Source: Phymorhynchus buccinoides
Taxonomy: Eukaryota > Mollusca > Gastropoda > Neogastropoda > Raphitomidae
Direction of reading: 5' to 3'
Assembly (NCBI GenBank): GCA_017654935.2
Contig: CM065680.1
Coordinates: 39,154,777 to 39,218,776, forward strand
DNA: 64,000 nt
How positions within the stretch are numbered: position 1 is the first letter of the stretch; each line of letters starts with the position of its first letter. The notes beneath the pieces are model-generated. The model was not told where the DNA came from, searched no databases, and saw only the letters and a list, made by a program, of their open reading frames with translations. The position numbers and the translations under genes are program-made. Shown here one piece after another: positions 12,432 through 24,283 of the stretch.

Positions 12432-12518
12432 GCGGTACAGATTGCATGTGTTCTGGTGAATGTGGATGACAACCCACCAGAATATGTTGAAAAACAAAAA
12501 AGTGTGCCACTGCCTGAG
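12432..12518 (+). CDS. Cadherin exon 5: end of EC1, start of EC2
   Basis: 87 bases, phase 0-0, donor GTAAGT. It encodes AVQIACVLVNVDDNPPEYVE and then KQKSVPLPE; VDDNPPEY is the EC1-EC2 linker, with D-D-N in place of the usual N-D-N. The intron 12519-15688 holds an inverted TTAA MITE (12719-12957), an unassigned dispersed repeat (12961-13190) and two long (CT)n tracts (13884-14095). The rest is plain AT-rich DNA. Confidence 0.88.
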
Positions 12519-12718
12519 GTAAGTGTCTGTTTCAGCTTTACTTTCATGTGAATGTGTGTGTGTGTGTGTGTGTGGTTGATTTTGTTGTTGTTACTTGTTT
12601 GTTTACAGTGAAGCAAAGATTACTAGAAAGCGCTGGAACAGTGAAAACCTTAGCCCCGAGATGACAGTTTCATTTTGTTTAAAGCCAGCCCACACTACTC
12701 TTAATTCATTTTGTTTAA

Positions 12719-12957
12719 CCCTTTCGCCGCCAGCCATATTTCAGCCAAAATGTTCCATTAAATTTACCTGGTAGAGAACAAAATCCATCTGCAGTGTTGG
12801 GGATACTTCTGTAACATATATAAAATAAGGTCAATATTCTTACTTCCCAAAACTAACACAATAGGGTCTTTGGATAATAGACCCCAGTTTGATGCCTTTT
12901 AGTGACATAGGTGTTAAATCATTGGGGTGCTAAAATGCGACTTTGGCAGTGAAGGGG
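12719..12957 (-). mobile_element. piggyBac-like MITE, family T1, copy 2 (inverted)
   Basis: TTAA at 12715-12718 and 12958-12961 encloses CCCTTTCGCCGCCA at the left end, matching in inverse orientation the right end of copy 1, and the inner block with TAAATCATTGGGGTGC matches the copy 1 interior reversed. No ORF. In cadherin intron 5. Confidence 0.82.
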
Positions 12958-12960
12958 TTA

Positions 12961-13190
12961 ATACCAGCCCACACTAAGTCTAGTCTTTTAGCTAGTACCA
13001 CTGAACTCCACCGAAATGACTCAGCAGCAGTGCAGTGTCTCCTCAGTTGGTTGCCTCCTGACGGCCTAACATAGATTCGCTCCCCTTGGACTGGTCTTGG
13101 ATTCTGCGACCTGAACAAGCCAGGGTGTGGCTGCGAATTGGGATTCGGAATGAGCGGTGTGGCCACTGTATGGCCCAGAAGATGGGGCTT
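12961..13190. repeat. Unassigned dispersed repeat
   Basis: A GC-richer segment abutting MITE copy 2 and ending TATGGCCCAGAAGATGGGG. The same ending (TACGGCCCAGAAGATGGG) occurs at 53550-53569, immediately left of the hAT-like element. The family was not identified. Confidence 0.4.
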
Positions 13191-13883
13191 TTTATTTTTA
13201 TTAAATATTTGTTTTGGGGGGGAGGGACGGGGTGAGGGGTGTGGGAGGCAGACTTGGGAAACCTAATCTACATGTTACTACCCGTGTCAACTGTCAAGAC
13301 GCACCCACGACCACCGCACCAGGTCAATTACATCTCTTAAATTCGTGATTTGCTCTGTGCAATGGTTCTCTTATGAAACAAACCCAGCAGGCCCTATGTC
13401 CATCCTTTGAGTGTGTGTGTTGAAAATGTATGTGTGTGATGTCTTGTAGTTCTTATTGAAACGCTTTGCAGTCGTCAATAAGTTGTAATGTGCTGTTGCA
13501 TATACAATAAGTTTCCCTCTTTAATTAAGCTTAATTGACCAAACTTAATTACTCTCCTGTGTGAAAAGAAAAAGCTTCTGACAAGTGCCTAGTTGTCATT
13601 ATTTATGGATAGTTATAAAGCCTTAAGGCAGTGGCAGGCCTTGTTGGGAAAGTTTTAAATAAAAAATGTGTTTATTCCGTAGATTAATCAGGGGTGTTCA
13701 AATCTTTTCTTGGCAGGTAGTCCAACGGACTAGCTCCACAAAAAACGAACTAGTCCACAAGAATTTTGACTAGCCCGTCTGTTGCTCACAAGAAACTTGA
13801 CACATTTCTATTTTCACTAGATTCTACACCAAACAAACAAAAAACAAACAACAAACAAGCATATTCAAATAAAATTCTGCTAA

Positions 13884-14097
<214 letters not shown>

Positions 14098-15688
14098 GAA
14101 AACTGTGAACTGCTGGCAAAATGTGCAGTACATCAAGGTATTTTCTTCATCATACTGCAACCACTCTCGACCAAGTCGCCATGAATCTTGCCACAAACGC
14201 TTTCTTTTTTCTTTCTCATAATGTGCTTTCAAAGTCTCTGCTCCTTTCTTTTTGTTCAGTGGTTCATCTGAACTAGGCTTTATGCCTAAGTACCGATCCA
14301 TTTTGATTTTCTGAATCTAATTTACGCTGTATTCAGCAGCAATAGGAAGTGTCACAAATATAGCGCATGTGCAACACAAGGGTAAGAGGGAGGGAGGAGG
14401 AGGAAAGAGACGGATGGATTATCTTTACAGACGACGTCACATGCTGCAAATTGCTTGTGACGTTTTTCTGGGAATCGGCGAGTAAGACTCAGAGTAATAG
14501 ATCTGGATGTAGTTACTGCCGATCACCAAAGATTTTGGGGTAGTCCGTCAGACGACTGACCCTGCAAGACAAAGTAGTCCAGAGGAAATCTAGGTCGCCT
14601 ATAGCGAGTTGGCGACTTGATTGAACACCCTTGTTAATCATTGTTGCATCTCACTGCAAAAGCATAAAACAACAACAGTAGTTATCTTAAAATTTAGTGT
14701 TGGAAGGGGTGTAATGTAAACAGATAAATTTAAAAAAGAAAGAAAGAAAGGGTCTTTATACGTGAGTTGTTCATTAAATATTGGCAACAGGAACAAAAGA
14801 GTTCACAGACTTCAAACTTTTGCATTCCTATGAAGAACACCTCACCTCGCCTCTTTGTATGCACAGTTACAGCGCTCTACGCCAGGTTTAGAGGTCATTT
14901 TGGTAGCTTTTTAAGCCAAGGGTCGGAGCTGTGATTTTGAGCTTTTTTGTGAGGGCCTAGGTGCCAGAAAATGTTGTCCAGACAAACAATCTAAAATGAA
15001 AAAAGAAACTGAAAGTCATGTGGAGCTTAGTGAAGTCTGTAGAATGAGGAATACATGTACTCACTTTAAAAGCCTTCAAAATCCCTAATATAATCCAAAA
15101 TATGGTCCAACATATGACATAACCCTTCATTGGATATAAAAATCATTGTTGTTGACCTTAAATAGTCATTATCCTTTCAGTTTTCGCGAATAAAAGGGCA
15201 AAGAAAACAACAGAAAGTCGCACAAACTGAACTTTTTCTCACTTGAAAAGGGAGCCTGCTCTTGTTTATGTCAAGAATGGGCTCGCAGTGGTTGAAAAAA
15301 ACGTTTAATGAATGCTTACAAGTTTTGAATTTTGACTTTCTTTTTCCAGGTTCGTATATTGCCTTATATACGAGGATGCCCTTTTCTTAAATCTTTTTCA
15401 AATTTTTCTTGAAATCGCCTTATTGGTCCGAAAAATATGGTAACTTGACATCTATGAACACAAATGTTTTTGTTTTTTAATATTATCTGTCATGCCAGCA
15501 CTTAAGACTGCCTTAATAGAGAACCCAATATCATATGAAAAATGTGGTTTGACAAAAGCTTACTCTTATACATCTGTACATTATGTTGCTTTAGCTCATC
15601 AGATCCAATATGCAAATTCTGAAGCAGAGAGACATGTAAAAAGTGAATGATTTTTTTTACAAGAGTGTGTGTTTGCTTTTTATTTCAG

Positions 15689-15799
15689 GATTCACCAATT
15701 GACACCTATGTCATGCCCATCAATGTCACAGATAAGGATGTGACCATACCCCCTCTCCTTACTGTCGAGTGTGTCAATTCTGTCGCTGAAGAGGAAGCG
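15689..15799 (+). CDS. Cadherin exon 6: EC2 first half
   Basis: 111 bases, phase 0-0, between TATTTCAG and GTAAGT. It encodes DSPIDTYVMPINVTDKDVT and then IPPLLTVECVNSVAEEEA. V-T-D-K-D is a modified A-x-D-x-D calcium motif. A cysteine here and one in exon 7 (SRTCDYF) could pair within EC2 (inference). The 8.3-kb intron that follows (15800-24139) is the largest and contains a GC-rich unassigned tract and the intact LINE. Confidence 0.85.
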
Positions 15800-15927
15800 G
15801 TAAGTCTGAAGAAAGCCAGCGTAGCACCTGCAGAGTGTTTTAAATCGTACAGAGTCCCCAACTACTATGAATTATCTATAGCTCACTTCTGATTGTTCCT
15901 GGTCACAACAGGACTTGAATGAAAAGT

Positions 15928-18490
15928 TGTGTTTTACGTCCTCTCGACCCGGGTAGGCACATATGGGACATGTGTATTAGCAGGGTATGTGGAAATAAGG
16001 AAAAAACATTACAGAACAAATATAGACAGAACATGGACATCACATGAAGTGAGGAGGGGGTATAGATATTCTCATAGTACGCATGTTAAGACATTCTTTG
16101 AAAAGGTTGGGAACCGGGGTTCGTGTTAAGGGGTATTGGGAACCGAAGTTCGTAATAAAAAGAATCTATATATGTAAAATGTTATTTAAAATTCTGATAA
16201 CTTGTCTGGCCCGACCGAAACAATCCAGATAATTAAAATTCCAGGGTTACTGGTTTTAAAAGTCAAGAAATTTTTATTTTATTATTAAAAGCATAATGTG
16301 GCCCGTATTTATTTTAAAAATTGTATTTACAAATATTTATTTAATTTATTTACAAAATTTGTGACCTGTTAATTTGGGTCAAGGGGCAAAGGCCCTATTA
16401 TGAAAAAGATTTTTAAAATATCCTACCGGGGGAGAGAACTCTCTCCCCAGGGACTTCCCTGAGGAATAGAGCAGGGGAAATATTTACATCACGGATAGTT
16501 AATTTAATATGTTTAAAAAGGTAAAATTGTATTTATTTTTATACATTTATTTACATACTGTTCTGGGAACAACAAAAGAGAGGGGGGGGGGGGGAAGGAT
16601 TCGGAGGGTCTCAGCACACGTTGAGGGGGCGGGATAAACGAGAGGAGCGATACGCAGGCCATCCCTGCGTCAGCATCCCCCCGCAGACCCACCCCGACAA
16701 GGGGGAGACCAGCTCAACGATGGAAATAAAATTAAAAAAGGTTCCCAGAACATGGGGATACAAGCAATAATGTTTATTTTATTTTATGTCATTCATATCA
16801 TCATTCTTTCAATTATTAATCTTCAGAGTTTTGCGACAGACGCGCAATCAGAAAAGGGGAGACTACCCAGCCATCCTGTGACCTACATTGATAGTGATGT
16901 CCTTTATATAAAAACATGTAAAAAATTTAGATCAACTTGATACGCTGGTGGGACAGGCGCTTCCGGCCGCCATCTTGACCCTGTTACTATGTATAAGCCG
17001 TCGCATTAAAAGTTCTAAAAATATTTAGATGCTGGTTGAAAATTTGAGTAAGGCTCTGAGGGGTCAACAGATTCTTACATATGTTATTGAGTTTAGTTGT
17101 TTCATTGATAAAAAGTTATTGTTAATTAAACGGGTATTATTAAAAAGGTGTTATTATTAAAAGGGTGTATATATTACTGGACCCCCGGCAGGCAGTCGGC
17201 AGCCGTGGTGCATTATAAGTTGTAAACAGTAATGTGTGTGTATGGTTTGGTCGCTCTCCGTTAAGCGGGAGGACCAATGGGAAGTGTTGAAAATTTTGGA
17301 GTAGTAGTAACAAGCGAATATTCGCTGTATGCTAAGGTCTTCACTACGCAGCTTGTTTTTCTCTATTGGATTTTGCCAGGACCAATGAAATGCTTAGAAT
17401 TTCGCCGTGCAAAGCTGTACAGTGCGGTTAAGTTATAAGGCAAAAATGGTAAATTTTATACTATATTTGTTTCAATGCTCAAATGTAGAGTCCCGGGGGG
17501 GGGGGGGGGCTACAAAATCCACCCCGCCCTCGATGTCATACAGGTGAGCATGTTATTATGTTATTATTAAATAAGTATTTTGTTATGGGAGCCCAGGTAC
17601 AAGTGTAGAGTGGGACAGGGTGGAGAGGGAGGTTAACGATTCTTCCATGATTGGGGCAGGGGGAGGGAGGGAGAGGGACCCCTCCTCCCCGCCCCAAACA
17701 GAGGAAAGGCGCCGTGTACAGAGGTCCTGCACGAGTGCGGTGGGACCCCAGGCGACGTGGCGCGACGCTGTGGCGTGACGGCTACGAAAGCACCCCCCCG
17801 GAGTTCGGGCCGCGCACCCATCCACAGGGGAGAAGGGAGTAAAAAGGGGCACTCAAAAAAGAGCCAGCACTAATGGTTAGACGTGCTGTGTATTAAAAAA
17901 GGGGAAGGGGTGTGTGTGAGGAAAATGGAGTGTGGCTAGGTACGCGGACCGCTGTCCGGGGGGACCCCTCCCTCTCCAGTGAAAGGCTTGTAGTAGGGCT
18001 GATGTAATAATTTAGCTGATGTTAATTAGAATTCGTGTCCAAAGGAGGAGTTCTTAATGGCCTCCACGAACCAGACAATGGGCGACCATTCCTGTGGGCC
18101 TCGGGTTAGAATTGAATTTTGGGTGAAGGGAATATTTAATATCTTTAATTTATCTAAAAATGTTGAGAATTTTTTTAAATAATTTATACTGTTGGGGACA
18201 GGTTTTTTGGGGGGAATGCAAACAACAACGACGACGACAACAACAAATTCAGCTGACTATTGTGGGAAAAAGATTACCCCTTTGATAATTGGAGGAAAGA
18301 AAGTGTTTATTGTAATTTGTGTTTAATTTGTAAGTTTCTGTGCATAAATTCAAAGCCAATGTGACGTGAAGCTGCATGTTTCAATCTATATTGTGGTATA
18401 GGCAGCTTAGGTGAGGTAAAAATATACTCACCTCCTAAAGGTGCACCTTTGAACTTCCGCTACATGCTTGGAGACATGCGCAATCTATGT
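15928..18490. other. Unassigned repeat-like region in intron 6
   Basis: It starts with GTTTTACGTCCTCTCG and GGCACATATGGGAC, also found inverted in the repeats at 40130 and 46641. It then runs through AT-rich stretches, poly-G tracts (16581-16594, 17497-17509) and a GC-rich part at 17583-17850 and 17940-17990. A GGGGGAGAGA/TCTCTCCCC hairpin lies near 16428-16448. No conserved protein was recognised on either strand; it may be a long non-coding or LTR-like insertion. Confidence 0.35.
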
Positions 18491-18495
18491 GTGTG

Positions 18496-18700
18496 TGTGA
18501 AGTCAAGTCAAGTCAAGTCAAAATGATCTTTATTAAGGATAAGGGAATAAGCTTAACTCCCCCCCCCCCCCCCCCCCCCCCCCATCCTGTCCTCAGAAAG
18601 AAAAGAAGTATCAAAAAAGGAAATAGAAAAAATTCAAAGTGCAAAACAGAAAAGTGCAGAATATTAAACATTAAATGTAACTCATTTAATCTTTGTGTGT
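18496..18700 (-). mobile_element. Truncated LINE 3' end with (TTGAC)n tail
   Basis: Read on the minus strand, it ends with ATAAAGATCATTTTGACTTG and more TTGAC units, like the 3' end of the intact LINE beginning at 18717. A 25-base poly-C (18560-18583) interrupts it. It lies directly beyond the intact copy's tail, separated by a (GT)n array. Confidence 0.65.
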
Positions 18701-19006
18701 GTGTGTGTGTGTGTGTGTCAAGTCAAGTCAAGTCAAAATCATCTTTATTGAGGGTTAAAGAATAAGCTAACAAAGCTTTTTTTCATCCTGCCCTCATAAA
18801 AAAAAATACACATCAATCAAAAATCAATGAACTTAACATATTTACAGGAACACAAAACAGAAAACATTATGATCAGTATAATGAAAGAAAAAAAACAACA
18901 ACAAAGAACCAAACAGAAGAGAGAGAAGGGAATAGGGAGGAAGAGAGAGGGAGAGAAAGCTGGGGGAGGAAACACTCACATACACACATGCGCGCGTGTG
19001 CGCATA

Positions 19007-19055
19007 TACACACACACACACACACATACGCTCACATCACACACACACACGCTCA

Positions 19056-19104
<49 letters not shown>

Positions 19105-19110
19105 ACACAC
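19007..19110. repeat. (AC)n microsatellite in LINE 3' UTR
   Basis: CA array with short interruptions between the LINE stop codon and its tail. Confidence 0.9.
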
Positions 19111-19229
19111 CTGCACACACAATTGGAAAACAAAACAAAAAACAGAAGGAAAGGGAAGATAGAAGGAAGAAAAGAATATTTCCAGACATAAGAACAATCA
19201 ATGCATATATACATCTTAATAATGCCAGA

Positions 19230-22031
19230 TTACAATTTATCAACCAGGTGCTTCTTTAAAGCTTTTTTGAAAGCTGGTTTAGATGGACATGATTTCAAGA
19301 ATGATGGCAAGTTGTTCCATGTGTTTCCCCCAGAGTATGTCAAGCTGGATTTGAACAGATCGTTATGGGGCTTAGGAAATGAAAGCTTATGAGTATGTCG
19401 ATTTTCATTTAATGTAAAGGAACTTATTATTTTATTTGGGGCTGTTCCGTTTACGATGTTGTACATACATAGGCATTTGTTTAAGAAAAGTCTTTCTTTA
19501 AACGGAAGGATGTTTAGTTGTTTATAGTCAATTATTGTCAAACTAGTAGACTTAAGTAGGACAAGCTTTAAAGCTCTTTTGTGTAAGCGAGTTATGTATT
19601 TTAGATTATTTTCACTAGCACTATCCCATAACGTGGATGCGTAATTTATAAGAGGTAAGATGTGTGCATGAAAAAAGAGTTTTCTTGAATGAAGGTCTAA
19701 GAAATTCTTTATTTTTGATAACTGGTAAATTCTTTTAGAGATACGCTTACCGAGGTCATTAATGTGATCACTCCACGATACGTCCTTATCAATGATAACC
19801 CCTAACACTTTATGGGAGGAAACTTCTTCAATTATTTTATCTTTGACATACAATGGAGGAAACACAGAGTTCATCTTCTTTCGCTTTTGACGTGTGGTTA
19901 TATACATACATTTTGTTTTTTGTGCATTAAGAGACATGTGGTTCAATTCTGTCCACTCAGTTAGCTTATTAACATTGGTCTGCAGATTGTCTACTAATTC
20001 AAAAGGACTGGCACTGTTAGATTGCAATGAAGTGTCATCAGCAAACATTTCACAACAGCATTTAATGTACAAAGGCAAGTCGTTAATGTAGATTGAAAAT
20101 AGAAGTGGCCCCAAGACTGATCCCTGGGGAACACCAAACTTTATCGGGAGTAACTTTGACCTTACAGAATTGATTTCAACCAGCTGTTGTCGATCAGTAA
20201 GAAACGACGCAATGAAACACAAAGCACTGCTAGATATGTTGTAATGAGTAAGTTTTTTAATTAAAAGTGAATGGTTGATAACATCAAACGCTTTAGCAAA
20301 ATCTATGAATAAAGCACCTGTAAATTCGTTGTTATTGATATTTGAAAGACATCTATCTACTAGTTGTATAAGAGCAGTATGGCAGGAGTGATTTTGTCTA
20401 AAACCAGACTGATTTTCATTTATTAAATCGTAATGATTCAAATGAGAATTCAAATGTTTTTGGATGTGCTTTTCAAGTGGTTTAGACAATATACTTAATA
20501 TTGATATAGGTCTGTAGTTAGCTAGATTTGATCGATCACCGCTTTTATGTAATGGTATAACTTTTGCTTGCTTGAATTTTAGAGGAAACTGTTTTTTATC
20601 AATGCATAAGTTATATATGTAAGTGAGAGTGTCTGCTATAGCAAATGAAGCGGTTTTCAGTATTTTCCCATCCATTCCATCTAAATCGCAACTCCCTGAC
20701 TGTTTTAAATGTAAGAGTTCGAACAGTACTTCATTGACTGAAATGGGCGGAATGGTGAAGGTTGAAGTAATGTTCTTTGATCGACAGAATTCTTGCAGAA
20801 CTGATAAATCATTTTGGTTGGATTTGTCATTTAAAATTATGTTGTTAGCAACGTTAGTAAAATGAAGGTTAATGTCATCAGGTGATATTTCGTTTATTGG
20901 ATTGTGATTGTTGGAGTTAGCATTAGTTAACATGTTAATGGCTTTCCAGACCAATTTTTGATTTTGTGATGAACAAATTAAATTTTGAAAATATTTTGTT
21001 TTTGCTTTGCGTTTCATTGAGTTTACTTTGTTTGTTTGTTGCTGCAATTTTTCCTTATCCTTGGACAACAGTAAACTTTCTCTTTTATATCTTTCATCAT
21101 CAATTTCTTTTGTTATCCAAGGTGGTTTAATAGAATGTTTTACTCTTTTCTTTATAAAAGGGGCATGTTTATCGTATACAGAAATAAACGTACGGGTCCA
21201 GTAATCAACTGCATCATCAGGGTCTCTTATTTGATAAACAAAATCTAGTCCGGAATTTAATAGATCACTTATAAAAGTAGTTTCGTCGAAGTTAGTGAAA
21301 CATCTGTAAAAAATTTCCTTGTGCCCTGGCTTTGGAATTTTGACACCTTTTTTATTCCATGTTACACAAATAGAGCAGTGGTCGCTACAACCAGTTTGGA
21401 CTGAACATGATTCAAGTATATTAGATTTTGTATTTACATAAATGTGGTCAATTAACGTAGCTGTTTTATCTGTAATACGTGTCGGACGATCGATTACTTG
21501 TTCCAGACCATATGTAGCATAAGAATGACTCCAATGAGTACCTGACAATGTTAAATCTATGTTGAAGTCCCCAAATAAAATTACTTCTTTGGTATCAAGA
21601 ATCACTGTATCCATCATAGAATTAAAATTATCATACCAATTAGCAGTTTCAGACGGGTTTCTATGAATGAATCCAATAATGAGAGGTTTATGGTGCTTAA
21701 AGTACACTTCAATCCATACAGATTCCACATTATGATTTTCTAGATGAGGAAGCCTTTTATAGTTCAGTGAATTGACACAGTATAGAAGTAGCCCTGTTGA
21801 TTTAGGAGAGTGAGGGTCAAGTCGAATGGTATTGTAGTTTGGCATTAGTACCTCAGAATCTGGAATAAAATCAGTTAATCTTGATTCGGCAATGCAAAAA
21901 ATATGAAAATTATTACCATTATTATGTAAGATTGATGTAATTTCATCAGTTTTATTGCGAGCACTATTTATATTAAGATAACCTACTCGTAAACCGTTTT
22001 GAGAGGGCCAAACATCTAATGTAGAAGGCAT
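19230..22031 (-). CDS. LINE ORF2: APE-type endonuclease plus reverse transcriptase
   Basis: A 933-residue open frame with no disruption. The N-terminal apurinic-like endonuclease spans about residues 15-225, with INSARNK at 21-27, CIAESRL (catalytic Glu) at 46-52, FGDFNID at 153-159 and SDHCS at 216-220. The reverse transcriptase spans about 480-740, with SGFRQNHSCHTAL at 542-554, ALFIDFAKAFD at 573-583, GVPQGSVLGPLLF at 633-645 and the catalytic FADD at 663-666. The C-terminal thumb-like domain ends HLVDKL. Length and domain order are those of full jockey/CR1-superfamily ORF2 proteins. Known role: nicks target DNA and reverse-transcribes its own mRNA at the nick. All catalytic residues are present, so it may be recently active (inference). 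Confidence 0.95.
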   Translation of the reverse strand: MPSTLDVWPSQNGLRVGYLNINSARNKTDEITSILHNNGNNFHIFCIAESRLTDFIPDSEVLMPNYNTIRLDPHSPKSTGLLLYCVNSLNYKRLPHLENHNVESVWIEVYFKHHKPLIIGFIHRNPSETANWYDNFNSMMDTVILDTKEVILFGDFNIDLTLSGTHWSHSYATYGLEQVIDRPTRITDKTATLIDHIYVNTKSNILESCSVQTGCSDHCSICVTWNKKGVKIPKPGHKEIFYRCFTNFDETTFISDLLNSGLDFVYQIRDPDDAVDYWTRTFISVYDKHAPFIKKRVKHSIKPPWITKEIDDERYKRESLLLSKDKEKLQQQTNKVNSMKRKAKTKYFQNLICSSQNQKLVWKAINMLTNANSNNHNPINEISPDDINLHFTNVANNIILNDKSNQNDLSVLQEFCRSKNITSTFTIPPISVNEVLFELLHLKQSGSCDLDGMDGKILKTASFAIADTLTYIYNLCIDKKQFPLKFKQAKVIPLHKSGDRSNLANYRPISILSILSKPLEKHIQKHLNSHLNHYDLINENQSGFRQNHSCHTALIQLVDRCLSNINNNEFTGALFIDFAKAFDVINHSLLIKKLTHYNISSSALCFIASFLTDRQQLVEINSVRSKLLPIKFGVPQGSVLGPLLFSIYINDLPLYIKCCCEMFADDTSLQSNSASPFELVDNLQTNVNKLTEWTELNHMSLNAQKTKCMYITTRQKRKKMNSVFPPLYVKDKIIEEVSSHKVLGVIIDKDVSWSDHINDLGKRISKRIYQLSKIKNFLDLHSRKLFFHAHILPLINYASTLWDSASENNLKYITRLHKRALKLVLLKSTSLTIIDYKQLNILPFKERLFLNKCLCMYNIVNGTAPNKIISSFTLNENRHTHKLSFPKPHNDLFKSSLTYSGGNTWNNLPSFLKSCPSKPAFKKALKKHLVDKL

Positions 22032-22060
22032 ATTAATAAAATGGATACATTCAACAAAGC

Positions 22061-23006
22061 ATTAATCCAAAGAACAAAGATCAATCAAACTAATTTAAAT
22101 ATTTTATAACTAAACTACTGGCACTTAATTGTACCAATATGTAAGAAAGGGAAGTAGCAATTAGAACAACGCGTATGAAAGGTCAGAATACCAAAGACAA
22201 AACAATAACAATGAATATTAACAACAAAAAAGAATATCAAACCAGTGTAAATATGTAGTAATAAATCCCACACCTTGTATACAGCACGTATGCTTTGACA
22301 CAAGGAGAAGCAATTTGAATTATAGAAAACACGAACAACGACGAATGAATGAATAGGTTACAGCAGCAAATTTAAACAAATTTAGACAAAATTAGGGATG
22401 TGATCACAATTGGTCACAAAAGGCACGTGTGTGTTTGTGTGCTGTGTGTGTGTGTGTGCTGTGTGTGTATGTGTGTTAACAGAAAATGTAAAATTAAAAC
22501 GGCTAGATGTTAATTGAATGTTTAAACATTGAAAGTGGAACCATGTGGAAAAATCTTTCACTAGTTTCAGTGTTTTGGACGAATGTGTCTTTGGTTGCAT
22601 GATCAGACCAATCACAAGATCAGTGTGGTACTTTTATGAATATATATAGGATTAGGAATCACAGTTTATTTCCTTTTGTTTAGATAAAAATCATGCCGAC
22701 ATGTTTAGGGTCTTCAGATAATTAAGTAGCTTAATCTAGGTCTGTCAGAGATCTCGTGACTGCCCACTACGCTGGGTGTGCCTCACGTTGGTAAAATGAG
22801 TCCTAACTGATTCTGGTAAATTAAGTGCAGTACTAATTAACCTAAACATGTCATTATTCTTTCTCTATCAAGGCCCTTCTTAACCGGGCAGTCTTCTGGA
22901 TAGCAAACCTGGTTTGGAAGGATCGCCGAATTCTTGAAAAGATCGCCAATCCTCATTGTGTCCTAATCAAAGTCAAACTAGGTTTGGTAAACCTTTATAT
23001 ATGGCC
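22061..23006. other. Intron 6 remainder, nothing recognised
   Basis: AT-rich sequence with a short GT/GTGCTGT tract at 22428-22478. No coding or mobile-element signature could be identified on either strand. Confidence 0.4.
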
Positions 23007-23345
23007 GGAATGAATATAAAGCTGTCAATTTGTTGAATTTGTTTCAAGGGAAGTAAATCTGTGTGCTCACTTCTAAACTTGCTTTGCTCCCTTAGACCAA
23101 ATTTTTGCCTCTTACTATGTGTTTGTAGTGGTTTGAAGTGGGGAAGATAATTGCTGTAGAGAGTTTTTCTATATAAAGTCTATATATAAAAAAGTCTGAT
23201 CTACCACTTCCCTATGTCTAAACCTGAAGTAAAAAAACTAATCTTTCATTTCTCTTTTTGTTTATGTCTGTTTTGTTTGTGTGTATGGCTGGAGTGATTT
23301 GTGAGGTTTTTTTTAATAATTCAAAATCATTGCGATGCGAATGAG
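23007..23345 (-). mobile_element. TTAA MITE, family T2, copy with insertion
   Basis: The right end GCGATGCGAATGAG followed by TTAA, and the inner blocks AAGGGAAGTAAATCTGTG and TTTTTGCCTCTTACT, match the T2 copy at 28960-29174 in inverted orientation. About 160 bases near 23125-23285 are extra, and the left terminus is eroded. Confidence 0.65.
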
Positions 23346-23496
23346 TTAAACCTGTGGCATGCGATGCAACATGCTTCAAAACTAGTCGCCATAGTTTGGA
23401 AACCATTGGCTGTGGACCCCTATAACTATAAATATTTGTGATCCGCGCCATCCGAGGAATGTAGTTAGAGACATTAAACCTGTTCCATTTGATGTG

Positions 23497-23825
23497 ACTT
23501 CCCCATGGGGATACCGAGGGGTCTTTTGTAAAAGTAGTTCCCCCACCTTCTTGAAGTTCTGTGCTTGTAACTTCCTCTAATCTGCCACTCTCTTTGACTC
23601 TGCCTTTTCCCTTTGCTTTCTATCATCTACTATTTTTCTGACTTATTGGCCCATGGATTCTCCTGCCTTAAAAAACAAAAAAAATCTTCCAAATATTTTT
23701 TCTCCTTTGAGCATCAAAATCGGAATGTGTCGGCTGTATGCAGCAGGGAGACCAGTGGAGACTGAAAACCGGACACATATGTACCTTACCTATTATGGCC
23801 ATATGGCCTGGGAACGCAGAAGAGA
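23497..23825. mobile_element. SINE-like repeat, family S1, copy 1
   Basis: It shares GGGGATACCGAGGGGTCTTT, AGTTCCCCCACCTTCT and ATGGCCTGGGAACGCAGAAG with the copies at 29523-30070 and 50784-51060. The downstream end is an AGAAG-type tail. No ORF in common between copies. Confidence 0.7.
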
Positions 23826-24139
23826 TGTGACGTGCTCCAAAACTAGTGGCCACGGTGTGAAAACCATGTGTTGCACTTGTAGTGAACACCTTGTGCCTAT
23901 CAGTCTGCTGTGGGCTGCATTCAACGTGTGTGCAGCGTGGTGTATATATCTCTGTCTGCTGCGACAGGCAGAGTGGTATGTATGTGCTACGGAGTGTCGA
24001 AAGCAACAATCTCGTGCAGGCAGAGCAAAACAAGCCTGCAAAGTGTTAGCATGTTGTACAGGATATATCTGCAGGAAGTTTCGTTGATGTTGATTTTGTG
24101 TGTGTATGTGTTTTTTTGTTTTGTTTGTTTGTTTGTCAG

Positions 24140-24283
24140 CTCCCTCCCGGAAGTCGTACTTGTGATTACTTTCAAGTGAACCTCTACAACAGGAGTAACT
24201 CATACTGGAATGGATACCTCACACTCAAGCAGACTCTTGACTTTGAACAGAAAGAGAGCTTCACGGTTAATTTGCGTTCTAAG
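24140..24283 (+). CDS. Cadherin exon 7: EC2 middle
   Basis: 144 bases, phase 0-0, acceptor TTTGTCAG and donor GTAAGG. It encodes LPPGSRTCDYFQVNLYNRSN and then SYWNGYLTLKQTLDFEQK with a tail ESFTVNLRSK. The L-D-F-E segment is the usual L-D-Y-E of cadherin repeats. The next intron (24284-26185) contains a degraded Tc1-type transposase at about 24880-25590 on the minus strand. Confidence 0.87.

Larger units (their letters stand above)
18717..22060 (-). mobile_element. CR1/jockey-like LINE with intact ORF2
   Basis: The minus-strand element contains the complete ORF2 (19230-22031), a 3' UTR with an AATAAAGATGATTTTGAC ending, and a 3' tail of TTGAC units rather than poly-A. The 3' UTR holds an (AC)n array at 19007-19110. 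No ORF1 was recognised upstream of 22031, so the element is 5' truncated or lacks one. Other 3' ends of the family lie at 18496-18700 and 42207-42290. It sits antisense in cadherin intron 6. Confidence 0.85.

Noticed and set aside
17583..17852. Overlapping ORFs on both strands in a GC-rich patch
   Set aside because: Three mutually overlapping frames on both strands reflect high GC content; none shows a recognisable domain.
23653..24203. ORFs of 121-144 codons on both strands upstream of exon 7
   Set aside because: They overlap the S1 repeat and the exon 7 acceptor region and have no domain similarity; exon 7 itself uses a different, supported frame.
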